NCBI GenBank assembly: GCA_964482425.1 | Contig: CAYZXN010000326.1 | Coordinates: 1-6,673, forward strand | DNA from: WHTF01 sp964482425 | GTDB taxonomy: Bacteria > Desulfobacterota > Binatia > UBA9968 | Direction of reading: 5' to 3' | Length of the DNA stretch: 6,673 nt | Shown here: piece by piece, positions 1 through 5,560 of the stretch | Layout: every line of letters begins with the position of its first letter | How positions within the stretch are numbered: the stretch's first letter is position 1 | Program-made: the position numbers and the translations under genes | Notes under the pieces: model-generated | What the model saw: only the letters and a program-made list of their open reading frames with translations | Database searches by the model: none | Told to the model about the DNA's origin: nothing

Positions 1-1
1 G

Positions 2-346
2 CCCAAGAAAAGAGACGCCAGAGTGGCCGATGTCCCGACCATTCATGAATTGATGGACCAACTGAAAACGCCGGAGGCAACCCGGCGCGTCGCCACGGTG
101 CTGCTGGCTCCGGCGGTTTTCGGCAGGCCGATGGTGGCGACCCCGGGCATACCGCCCGACCGGGTGAACATCCTCCGCGATGCGTATCACACGTCGCTCA
201 AAGATCCCGCTTTATTGGAAGACTTGAAGAAGCGCCGCTGGGTCGTGGACTCAGTCAGCGGCGAGGAGCTGGCGGACCTGGCCAAAGAGGTGATCGACCA
301 GCCGCCGGACGTCATCGAGCGGATGCAGAAACTGTTGGCAAACTAG
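2..346 (+). CDS. TTT-family (Bug-type) periplasmic solute-binding protein, C-terminal fragment
   Basis: Partial gene. The reading frame is open to the left edge, so the GTG at 23 is an internal valine and not the start; 114 C-terminal residues are present and the stop is TAG at 344-346. The fragment opens with a PKKRDARVADVPTIHEL-like stretch. It then has GRPMVATPGIPPDRV followed by a helix reading LRDAYHTSLKDPALL, and VDSVSGEEL before the end. This order (DVPT-x-x-E, GRP-x-x-x-PG-x-P-x-x-R, LR-x-A, KDP, VSGEE) is what I know from the C-terminal lobe of tripartite tricarboxylate transporter receptors (TctC/Bug family). These are usually about 320 residues long with an export signal and bind carboxylates or similar small molecules in the periplasm. 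The signal peptide and ligand loop lie outside the window, so the ligand cannot be guessed. No TctA/TctB membrane partner is visible. It is convergent with the next gene. Confidence 0.85.
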   Translation, partial: PKKRDARVADVPTIHELMDQLKTPEATRRVATVLLAPAVFGRPMVATPGIPPDRVNILRDAYHTSLKDPALLEDLKKRRWVVDSVSGEELADLAKEVIDQPPDVIERMQKLLAN

Positions 347-358
347 CGGCGCTAGTTT
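340..358 (+). terminator. 19-nt palindrome over the stop codon, possible intrinsic terminator
   Basis: Two 9-base arms, AAACTAGCG and CGCTAGTTT, are perfect reverse complements around one central G. As RNA this would fold into an 8-bp stem with a GGC loop, A-rich on its 5' side and ending in UUU. The stop codon of the receptor gene (344-346) lies inside the 5' arm. The form fits a short, possibly bidirectional terminator for the convergent genes. The U run is only three bases and is part of the stem, so termination strength is uncertain. A protein-binding operator is the alternative. Confidence 0.4.
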
Positions 359-378
359 CACGGTGATGGGCAAAAACA

Positions 379-390
379 GAATACGTATTC
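379..390. repeat. 12-bp perfect palindrome in convergent gap
   Basis: GAATACGTATTC reads the same on both strands. It lies in the 148-bp gap (347-494) between the convergent receptor and membrane-protein genes, which contains no credible coding frame. Read on the minus strand it is followed by TGTTTTTG, so it could add to a weak terminator for leftward transcription. It could equally be a dimeric protein site or chance. Confidence 0.3.
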
Positions 391-396
391 AACAAC

Positions 397-410
397 GGCT
401 CGCTCGAGCC
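397..410 (-). terminator. Small hairpin downstream of the leftward membrane-protein gene
   Basis: On the minus strand GGCTC and GAGCC can pair around a 4-base GAGC loop. The next bases are GTTGTTG and then the 379-390 palindrome with its TGTTTTTG tail. It lies about 85 nt past the TGA of the 495-1034 gene. The stem is only 5 bp and the U tract is interrupted, so it is a weak candidate for the end of the leftward transcript. Confidence 0.25.
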
Positions 411-494
411 CGCATCAGCAGAGCCGACATCAAGCCTTTAGCACACGTGCTTCTTGTCCCTGAATGACGAAGCGAAACTTGATTGCTGCTCTCG

Positions 495-1034
495 TCACTG
501 GGAAACCTTCAACGTGATGCCCGGCGACAACGGACTTTCGCCGACGTTAAAAGCGGTGCCTAGTTGCGACATTTCCCAGGAGGAGACTTTCTCCTTCGAG
601 ATTCCGTCTTTCTTGCTGGCTTCCAAGATATCGGCTGTGGGTGGTTTGATCAGATATTTGACATTGCTGCCGTCCTTCAGAGTGATCGAAAGAACCGTCT
701 CTTTGCCCTCTTCAGTCGGTAAAGTTTGAACCGTGGCGATCTGTGTAGCTAGGCTGGTTTTATCTACGGTATACATGTACAGCCAGATGAAGGAACCGAT
801 AATCGCGGCCATCAGCAGCCAGGCATACTGGCCCACCCTTGCCTGCCTTTTGACGGCTTGCTTTCTCTGTATATCGAAGAACCGGCGGTAAGAATCTAGT
901 TCCGCGGCGCTTCTCTTTGCAGGATCTTGTTCGGATGAAGTTGGCGGCTGATCGAATGAAAGTCCCATGCTATTGAGCACCATGCCGATGATCACTAACA
1001 CAATGGGAATGGCAACTATAAACATAGGGTTCAT
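495..1034 (-). CDS. Hypothetical membrane protein with two predicted transmembrane segments
   Basis: A 179-residue protein that I do not recognise. The start at 1034 is supported by a strong Shine-Dalgarno sequence (AGGAG, 6-nt spacer). Residues about 5-24 (FIVAIPIVLVIIGMVLNSMG) form a hydrophobic helix directly after the start. Residues 28-67 form a polar, basic linker with RRFF and KRQAR. Residues about 70-90 form a second helix (YAWLLMAAIIGSFIWLYMY). The last 89 residues are hydrophilic, with a probable beta-rich part (TVLSITLKDGSNVKYLI). By the positive-inside rule the linker should be cytoplasmic, with the N-terminus and the C-terminal domain outside the membrane. The gene lies 190 nt beyond pgl on the same strand, so it may be the last gene of the operon or have its own promoter. 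G+C is about 49% by hand count over 601-1020, well below the neighbouring enzymes. I infer no function. That it is a real gene rests on the ribosome site, uninterrupted frame and sensible membrane topology. Confidence 0.75.
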   Translation of the reverse strand: MNPMFIVAIPIVLVIIGMVLNSMGLSFDQPPTSSEQDPAKRSAAELDSYRRFFDIQRKQAVKRQARVGQYAWLLMAAIIGSFIWLYMYTVDKTSLATQIATVQTLPTEEGKETVLSITLKDGSNVKYLIKPPTADILEASKKDGISKEKVSSWEMSQLGTAFNVGESPLSPGITLKVSQ

Positions 1035-1040
1035 AACTTT

Positions 1041-1045
1041 CTCCT
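1041..1045 (-). promoter_or_regulatory. Shine-Dalgarno site of the membrane-protein gene
   Basis: AAAAGGAG on the minus strand, with AGGAG 6 nt before the ATG at 1034-1032. It is one of the best ribosome sites in the window and fixes the start of an otherwise unrecognised gene. Confidence 0.7.
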
Positions 1046-1142
1046 TTTAACTGCCGTAGAGCTCAATTCGAGTAGATAGAAGATCGCCATGGGGGAAGCC
1101 TAACTCATCCAGGCGGCGGGCTCAACCTTTGGCGTATGGGAT

Positions 1143-1160
1143 CGACCGGCCAACCGGTTG
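1143..1160 (-). other. Hairpin in the gap between pgl and the membrane-protein gene
   Basis: The arms CAACCGG and CCGGTCG (minus strand) pair over 7 positions, one of them G-U, around a 4-base loop. No T run follows, so it is not a typical intrinsic terminator. It is the second of two hairpins in this 190-nt gap. It could stabilise the 3' end of the upstream message or be an operator-like dyad. Confidence 0.3.
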
Positions 1161-1198
1161 CCTCGATAAGGAGCCCATTCGGAAAATTGCCTTTCACG

Positions 1199-1219
1199 TG
1201 CCGGCATTCGTGGCCGGCA
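1199..1219 (-). terminator. GC-rich hairpin just after pgl, possible terminator or processing stem
   Basis: TGCCGGC and GCCGGCA are perfect 7-base inverted arms around a 7-base loop, starting 5 nt past the pgl stop (1227-1225) on the minus strand. The following bases are CGTGAAAGGCAATTTTCC: a short T run appears only about 12 nt later, so a classical intrinsic terminator is doubtful. The position at the end of the sugar-enzyme cluster still makes a partial terminator or mRNA-stabilising stem plausible. Confidence 0.35.
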
Positions 1220-1224
1220 GGCGG

Positions 1225-1953
1225 CTACAACTCCGCTGCTGCATCCTCGGTAATGAACCATGTGGCTCTGCCGCTAACCGGCTGCACTTTTGCTGCGGGA
1301 AGATCGGCGGAGCCGCTGAGGATTTCTCTTAGGACCGCCGCTTTGGCGCTGCCGCTGACCAGGAAGCAGACTTCGTTTGCGTGATTGAGTACCGGCAGGG
1401 TCAGGGTCAGGCGATGAGTCCTTAAGTTTCCTACATACGGAGCGGCGACCAGGCGTTGCGTCTCCTCGAGCGCGTCGCTCCCCGGAAAGAGCGATGCGGT
1501 GTGGCCGTCTTCGCCGATGCCGAGCAGAATCAGATCGAAGCGCGGCATCTCACCATTCTCGAGGCCGAAGGAATTTTTTAACTGCTGTTCGTACGCCGCT
1601 GCCGCCGCCTCGGGCTCCAGCTCGCCCACCATCCGATGGATGTTTTCGCCGGGTATAGCGATCTTCGATAACAGCGATTCGTGCGCCATGCGGAAATTGC
1701 TGTCAGCGTGATCCGGCGGCACGCAGCGCTCATCGCCCCAGAACAGCCGGACTTCCGACCAGGGAAGCCGCTCCGTATAGCCGGGCGACGCGAGCAGCGA
1801 ATAAAGATGCCTGGGCGTCGAACCTCCCGAAAGCGCGATGGAGAACCTCCCGGCGGCTTTCACCGACCGCCTTGCCAGTTCGATAAAGCGCTCGGCGCTT
1901 TTGCGGCCGAGCTCGGCGTCATCGGCGACGATAAAAACTTCGCGCTCAGCCAT
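1225..1953 (-). CDS. pgl: 6-phosphogluconolactonase
   Basis: Hydrolyses 6-phosphogluconolactone, the product of Zwf, to 6-phosphogluconate in the cytoplasm (second step of the oxidative pentose phosphate pathway). The 242-residue product has the hallmarks of the DevB/SOL-type lactonase in the glucosamine-6-phosphate isomerase fold: SGGSTP at 42-47 (phosphate-binding loop), WGDERCVP at 72-79, DSNF at 84-87 and LLGIGEDGHTASLFPG at 143-158 with the conserved GEDGHT core. Length is normal for the family. The frame is open further upstream to 2016, but the ATG at 1953 fits family length; the longer version would add 21 atypical residues from inside glk. This start overlaps the end of glk by 8 nt (ATGGCTGA) and has no good ribosome site, which points to translational coupling to glk. 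A plain glucosamine-6-phosphate deaminase is unlikely given the motifs and the zwf/gnd neighbours. Confidence 0.95.
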   Translation of the reverse strand: MAEREVFIVADDAELGRKSAERFIELARRSVKAAGRFSIALSGGSTPRHLYSLLASPGYTERLPWSEVRLFWGDERCVPPDHADSNFRMAHESLLSKIAIPGENIHRMVGELEPEAAAAAYEQQLKNSFGLENGEMPRFDLILLGIGEDGHTASLFPGSDALEETQRLVAAPYVGNLRTHRLTLTLPVLNHANEVCFLVSGSAKAAVLREILSGSADLPAAKVQPVSGRATWFITEDAAAEL

Positions 1954-2947
1954 TGGTGCCCAATGAAGCGTAGTAAGCCGCGCCCCTGAGCGCGGCTCTG
2001 TCATTGAGCACGACATAGACGGGAATCGAGGAAACCAGCTCCTCGTAGCGGCCTTTGGCTATAAAAGCCCGCATAAACGTGCCGTCGCGCAGCTTGTCTA
2101 GAATCTTCGGGGCGATACCGCCGCCGATGTAGACGCCGCCGATGGCTTTTCCGCGCAGCGCCAAATTGCCGGCCTCGGCGCCGTAGGATGAGACAAACAT
2201 GTCGAGCGCTTTGACAGCGATTGGCGGCGTGCCGGCGAGCGCGGCTTGCGATATCAGAGCGCTGGGATCGGAGGCGGCGGCGACTTCTTCGGCGAACTCG
2301 CCTGGTTCATCGACAACGCCGCGGTCTTTGAGAAAATTATAAACGTTGAACAGGCCCGGACCGGAGACGACGCGCTCGTAGCTCACGTGGCCGAACTGGT
2401 CCGCCAGGTAGCGCAGCAGCTCGATTTCGAGCTCGTCGCGCGCGGCAAAATCAGCGTGACCGCCTTCCGACGCCAGTGGATAATAATTACGCCCGTCGTC
2501 GTAGAGAATGGTTTCGCCCAAACCGGTGCCGGCGGCGATAAGAACCTTGTTGCCCGGCCGTCGCGTTACCCCTTCGTTCAACGCCAGGAATTCGTCCGGT
2601 TCCAGGGTGAAGATGCCATAGGCGGCGGCTTGAAGATCGTTGAGCAGAGACACCGACGGCAGGTTCAGCGTGTCGGCCAGGCTGGTGGGGTCCACGACCC
2701 ATGACAGGTTCGGCGGATTCACTTTGCCGTCCACCAGCGGACCGGCGATACCGAAGCAGGCGCGATCGACGCCGTGCCGGGCGCCGGCGAGGAATTTCTT
2801 CAGAATCGCTTCCAGTCCGGAGTATTCCTGGCTGGGAAATGTTTCCTTTGCTTCGGCTTTGAGCTTTTCGCCCTGTAGCGAGAAAAGCGCGACATGGGTC
2901 TTGGTGCCGCCGATGTCTCCAGCGATGATCAAGTCGTTAGCGGCCAT
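1946..2947 (-). CDS. glk: Glucokinase, Glk (E. coli type)
   Basis: Phosphorylates free cytoplasmic glucose with ATP to glucose-6-phosphate, the substrate of Zwf. The 333 residues show the actin-like sugar-kinase fold of the bacterial Glk family: GDIGGTKT at 10-17 (first phosphate loop), FGIAGP at 65-70, LLNDLQAAAYG at 101-111 with D104 as the expected catalytic base, AAGTGLGE at 138-145 (second phosphate loop), SEGGHADFA at 160-168, SGPGL at 195-199 and GGVYIGGGIAPK at 270-281 (adenosine region). I see no Cys-rich zinc motif of the ROK family, which fits the E. coli-type group rather than ROK glucokinases. The start at 2947 has a GAGGA ribosome site 5 nt away. The gene lies 25 nt after zwf and overlaps pgl by 8 nt, so it sits inside the operon. 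Its presence suggests that glucose reaches the cell, or is released inside it, in unphosphorylated form. Confidence 0.95.
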   Translation of the reverse strand: MAANDLIIAGDIGGTKTHVALFSLQGEKLKAEAKETFPSQEYSGLEAILKKFLAGARHGVDRACFGIAGPLVDGKVNPPNLSWVVDPTSLADTLNLPSVSLLNDLQAAAYGIFTLEPDEFLALNEGVTRRPGNKVLIAAGTGLGETILYDDGRNYYPLASEGGHADFAARDELEIELLRYLADQFGHVSYERVVSGPGLFNVYNFLKDRGVVDEPGEFAEEVAAASDPSALISQAALAGTPPIAVKALDMFVSSYGAEAGNLALRGKAIGGVYIGGGIAPKILDKLRDGTFMRAFIAKGRYEELVSSIPVYVVLNDRAALRGAAYYASLGTNG

Positions 2948-2952
2948 GGTTG

Positions 2953-2957
2953 TCCTC
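2953..2957 (-). promoter_or_regulatory. Shine-Dalgarno site of glk
   Basis: GAGGA on the minus strand, 5 nt before the ATG at 2947-2945, within the 25-nt zwf-glk gap. It supports independent translation initiation of glk, in contrast to the coupled pgl start. Confidence 0.55.
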
Positions 2958-2972
2958 GCAAGTCATCCGCAC

Positions 2973-4517
2973 TCACGGCCGGCGCCAACGCCTTTTGTCA
3001 CGCTGGATAAATTCATCGGCCTCGGGCGGGCCCCAGCTTCCCGCCTGGTAATTGGGAAATCCGACCGGCTTGCTGTCACCCCAGGTTCTGATGATGGGAT
3101 CCACCAAATGCCAGGCCAGCTCCACCCAGTCGGAGCGAGTAAAAAGCGTCGAATCCCCTTCGATGCAGTCCTCCAGCAGAGTTTCATAAGCCTCCGGTGG
3201 GCTGCTGCCGAACGCCTGCTCGTAGCGGAAATCGAGGCCTAGCGGGCTGACGCAAATGTCGGGTCCGGGAGGCTTTACATCGAACGTAAGGGATATCCCT
3301 TCGTTGGGCTGGATACGCATGACCAGAACATTGGGACTGATTTCATCGACGGCACAGGCTTTGAACATCAGCAAAGGCGGCGGTTTGAACTGAATGGCGA
3401 TTTCGGTGACCCGCTTCGCCAGCCGTTTGCTCGAGCGCAGATAAAACGGCACGCCCTGCCAGCGCCAGTTATCGACAAGAAATTTTATTGCGGCATAGGT
3501 TTCCGTCCCGGAGTGTCTATCGACACCCGGCTCTTCGCGATAAGCGGAAACATCCTTGCCGTCGATTTTGCCACGGCCGTATTGCCCGCGCACCGCGCTG
3601 TGCGCCACATCCTGCGCCGTCAACGGCCGGACCGCCCGCAGCAGTTTTATTTTTTCATCGCGCACGGCATCGGCCGAGAAACCCACCGGCGGCTCCATGG
3701 CGGTCAGGCAAAGCAACTGCAGCAAATGGTTTTGCACCATGTCGCGCATCACGCCGGCCTCGTCGTAGTATCCGCCGCGGCTCTCCACTCCCACTGTTTC
3801 GGCCGCGGTGATCTGCACGTGGTCGACGTAGCGTCGGTTCCAGACCGGCTCGAACACCGAATTGGCAAAACGAAACACCATGATGTTCTGCACCGTCTCT
3901 TTACCGAGGTAATGATCGATGCGGTAAACCTGTTTTTCATCCAGCACTTCATGCGCGCGCCGGTTGAGCTCCCGGGCGGTTTCGAGATCCCTGCCGAACG
4001 GCTTTTCAAAAACCACCCGCGTGCGCGGCTCTCCGTCCGATTCCTTGGTCGCCAATTCCGCAGCTGCAATGCGCTGGATGACCGGGGCATAGAGATCCGG
4101 CGGAATCGCCAGGTAAAAAACGCGCGCCGGCAAAACACGGCTGCCGCGGTCGAACTGATCGACGAACTTCTTCAAGTTCTGGTACGCTCGGGGATCTTCG
4201 TAGCCGCCGGCAACGTAATAGAGGTTGGCGGCGAACTGCTCCCAGACCGGTTCGTCTTGAAGGCCGGTCCGAGAGAATTCAACTACCGCTTCGCGCATCT
4301 TTTCCCGGAAGGCTTCGTGGCTCATCGGGCTGCGCGCGTAGCCGATCACGGCAAAGCGCTCCGGCAGGCGCTTCTCCAGGGCGAGATTGTAGAGCGCCGG
4401 AATCAACTTGCGTTTGGTGAGATCGCCGGAAGCTCCAAAGATCACCACCACAGCAGCGTGCGGCCGCTTGCCTTGACCGAGCCCGGTGGTCGCATAGTCA
4501 TGAGGATCGCCATACAT
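2973..4517 (-). CDS. zwf: Glucose-6-phosphate 1-dehydrogenase
   Basis: Oxidises glucose-6-phosphate to 6-phosphogluconolactone, the committed step of the oxidative pentose phosphate pathway. The 514-residue product has a normal family length. The N-terminal Rossmann domain has GASGDLTKRK at 28-37. YARS at 60-63 places R62 where the Leuconostoc enzyme has the arginine that binds the NADP 2'-phosphate. EKPFGRD is at 171-177. The substrate signature RIDHYLGKE is at 199-207, and QNH at 262-264 gives H264 as the expected catalytic base, 62 residues after H202 as in the Leuconostoc enzyme. The C-terminal domain ends in SWGPPEADEF. The frame is open to 4619, but that part lies inside gnd. The ATG at 4517 is the first inside or after the gnd end, 7 nt past the gnd stop. 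A possible AAGGA site lies 11 nt upstream, a long spacer, so coupling to gnd is likely. NADP+ use is inferred from R62. Confidence 0.97.
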   Translation of the reverse strand: MYGDPHDYATTGLGQGKRPHAAVVVIFGASGDLTKRKLIPALYNLALEKRLPERFAVIGYARSPMSHEAFREKMREAVVEFSRTGLQDEPVWEQFAANLYYVAGGYEDPRAYQNLKKFVDQFDRGSRVLPARVFYLAIPPDLYAPVIQRIAAAELATKESDGEPRTRVVFEKPFGRDLETARELNRRAHEVLDEKQVYRIDHYLGKETVQNIMVFRFANSVFEPVWNRRYVDHVQITAAETVGVESRGGYYDEAGVMRDMVQNHLLQLLCLTAMEPPVGFSADAVRDEKIKLLRAVRPLTAQDVAHSAVRGQYGRGKIDGKDVSAYREEPGVDRHSGTETYAAIKFLVDNWRWQGVPFYLRSSKRLAKRVTEIAIQFKPPPLLMFKACAVDEISPNVLVMRIQPNEGISLTFDVKPPGPDICVSPLGLDFRYEQAFGSSPPEAYETLLEDCIEGDSTLFTRSDWVELAWHLVDPIIRTWGDSKPVGFPNYQAGSWGPPEADEFIQRDKRRWRRP

Positions 4518-4524
4518 AGGCGGC

Positions 4525-5427
4525 TTATTCCTTGACCCGCTTGACCGCGTGCCCGCCGAATCCGTTGCGCAGCGCCGCCACCACCCTGGCGGAGAACGAG
4601 TCCTCCTGCCGCGAGGCAAAGCGGGAAAAAAGAGAAAGCGTCAGCACCGAGGCCGGCACGTTTTGCTCGACCGCTTCGAGCACTGTCCAGCGCCCTTCGC
4701 CCGAATCCTCGACAAAACCGCGAATCGATGACAGCTTCGGATCTTCGGCGAAAGCCTTTTCGGCCAGCTCGAGTAACCATGAGCGCACGACGCTGCCTTG
4801 ATTCCACAGGTGAGAGACCTGGGCCAGATCGAAATCGAATTGCGAAGCCTGGAGCATTTCGAAACCTTCGCCGTAAGCCTGAAGCATGCCGTATTCGATA
4901 CCGTTGTGAATCATTTTGGCGAAATGGCCAGCGCCGCTCGGGCCCACATGAGCATAGCCGTTTGGCGGCGCCAGAGTTTCAAAGATAGGTGCAAGCGCAG
5001 TGGTAGTGGCACTTTCGCCGCCGATCATCAAGCAGTAACCTTCCGTCAACCCCCAGATGCCGCCGCTGGTGCCGACGTCGACGAAGTGAATGCCCTGGGG
5101 CTTAAGCTTTTCCGCTCGGCGAATGGAGTCTTTGTAGTAAGAGTTGCCGCCGTCGATGATGATATCGCCGGCCGACACATTCGGCAGCAGCTGCTCGATG
5201 GTGCTGTCCACCGCATCGCCCGACGGCACCATCAACCAGATAACCCGCGGCGTGTTGAGCTGTTTGACAAAATCCGCAAGCGAATGCGCGCCGAGAGCGC
5301 CTTTATCGACACAGCGCTGAATCGCTTCCGGGTCACGATCGTAACTGACCACGCTGTGGCCGCCGCGGACCAACCGTTCGGTCATGTTGGCGCCCATCCG
5401 ACCAAGCCCGATCATGCCTAGTTCCAT
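4525..5427 (-). CDS. gnd: 6-phosphogluconate dehydrogenase (decarboxylating), short form, probably NAD+-dependent
   Basis: Converts 6-phosphogluconate to ribulose-5-phosphate and CO2. At 300 residues it belongs to the short class (YqeC/GndA-like), not the roughly 470-residue classical enzyme. GLGRMGANM at 7-15 is the dinucleotide loop. SYDRD at 28-32 has an aspartate (D30) at the end of the second strand, where NADP-specific enzymes have Asn-Arg-Ser/Thr; this favours NAD+. IIDGGNS is at 90-96 and DVGTSGG at 117-123. K171-x-x-H174-N175-x-x-E178 has the spacing of the catalytic K183/H186/N187/E190 of the sheep enzyme. The C-terminus ends in FGGHAVK, typical of the class. The frame is open upstream to 5631, but the ATG at 5427 has an excellent ribosome site (GAGGAG, 5-nt spacer) and starts exactly at the Rossmann strand. 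It is the probable first gene of the tight gnd-zwf-glk-pgl run. Confidence 0.95.
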   Translation of the reverse strand: MELGMIGLGRMGANMTERLVRGGHSVVSYDRDPEAIQRCVDKGALGAHSLADFVKQLNTPRVIWLMVPSGDAVDSTIEQLLPNVSAGDIIIDGGNSYYKDSIRRAEKLKPQGIHFVDVGTSGGIWGLTEGYCLMIGGESATTTALAPIFETLAPPNGYAHVGPSGAGHFAKMIHNGIEYGMLQAYGEGFEMLQASQFDFDLAQVSHLWNQGSVVRSWLLELAEKAFAEDPKLSSIRGFVEDSGEGRWTVLEAVEQNVPASVLTLSLFSRFASRQEDSFSARVVAALRNGFGGHAVKRVKE

Positions 5428-5432
5428 CTTTT

Positions 5433-5438
5433 CTCCTC
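5433..5438 (-). promoter_or_regulatory. Shine-Dalgarno site of gnd
   Basis: GAGGAG on the minus strand, 5 nt before the ATG at 5427-5425. It decides the start of gnd against the much longer open frame reaching 5631. Confidence 0.75.
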
Positions 5439-5478
5439 TCGAGTTGTAAAGCGCCGGGACATAGAACGAAACAAAGAT

Positions 5479-5493
5479 GATCGTTCCCCGATC
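5479..5493 (-). other. Small hairpin in the isomerase-gnd gap, weak terminator or attenuator candidate
   Basis: On the minus strand GATCG and CGATC pair around a 5-base loop, followed by ATCTTTGTTTCGTTC. It lies in the 133-nt gap (5428-5560) between the isomerase stop and gnd. The stem is only 5 bp, so at best it would give partial termination that lowers gnd relative to the isomerase. I see no convincing promoter in the same gap, so read-through from the isomerase gene is the simpler view. Confidence 0.25.
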
Positions 5494-5560
5494 CCTTAAT
5501 TCGTGGCGATACCCGAGCTCACCGCATCGTTCGCTTCGCTGCCGCCGGGATGTGCGCGCA

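Noticed and set aside
23..346. Complete small gene starting at GTG 23
   Set aside because: The frame continues to the left edge with receptor-like sequence (PKKRDAR before VADVPT), so this is the tail of a larger gene.
454..729. Plus-strand open frame of 91 codons opposite the membrane-protein gene
   Set aside because: The start has no clear ribosome site and no recognisable domain. The minus-strand gene has a strong Shine-Dalgarno sequence and a plausible membrane topology over a longer span.
1097..1125. Possible sigma70-like promoter for the membrane-protein gene: TTGAGC (1125-1120), 17-nt spacer, TAGGCT (1102-1097), minus strand
   Set aside because: The -35 matches at 4 of 6 and the -10 at only 3 of 6; spacing is ideal but such matches are common by chance. 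Kept only as a place to look for a transcription start.
2246..2704. Plus-strand open frame of 152 codons opposite glk
   Set aside because: Shadow of glk, without recognisable motifs.
3513..4535. Long open frame (340 codons) on the plus strand
   Set aside because: It lies entirely opposite zwf, which has full family motifs. Its product is rich in His and Arg with no recognisable domain, typical of a shadow frame in GC-rich coding DNA.
4518..4619. N-terminal extension of zwf by 34 residues
   Set aside because: It lies within the 3' end of gnd, is Arg-rich and unlike G6PD N-termini; the ATG at 4517 gives normal length.
4798..5421. Plus-strand open frame of 207 codons opposite gnd
   Set aside because: The minus-strand gnd has catalytic residues at exact family spacing; the opposite frame has no ribosome site or domain that I can recognise.
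5440..5480. Possible promoter ahead of gnd (TTGTTT, then TTTACA, minus strand)
   Set aside because: The -10 match is poor and spacing is imprecise; read-through from the isomerase gene is equally likely.
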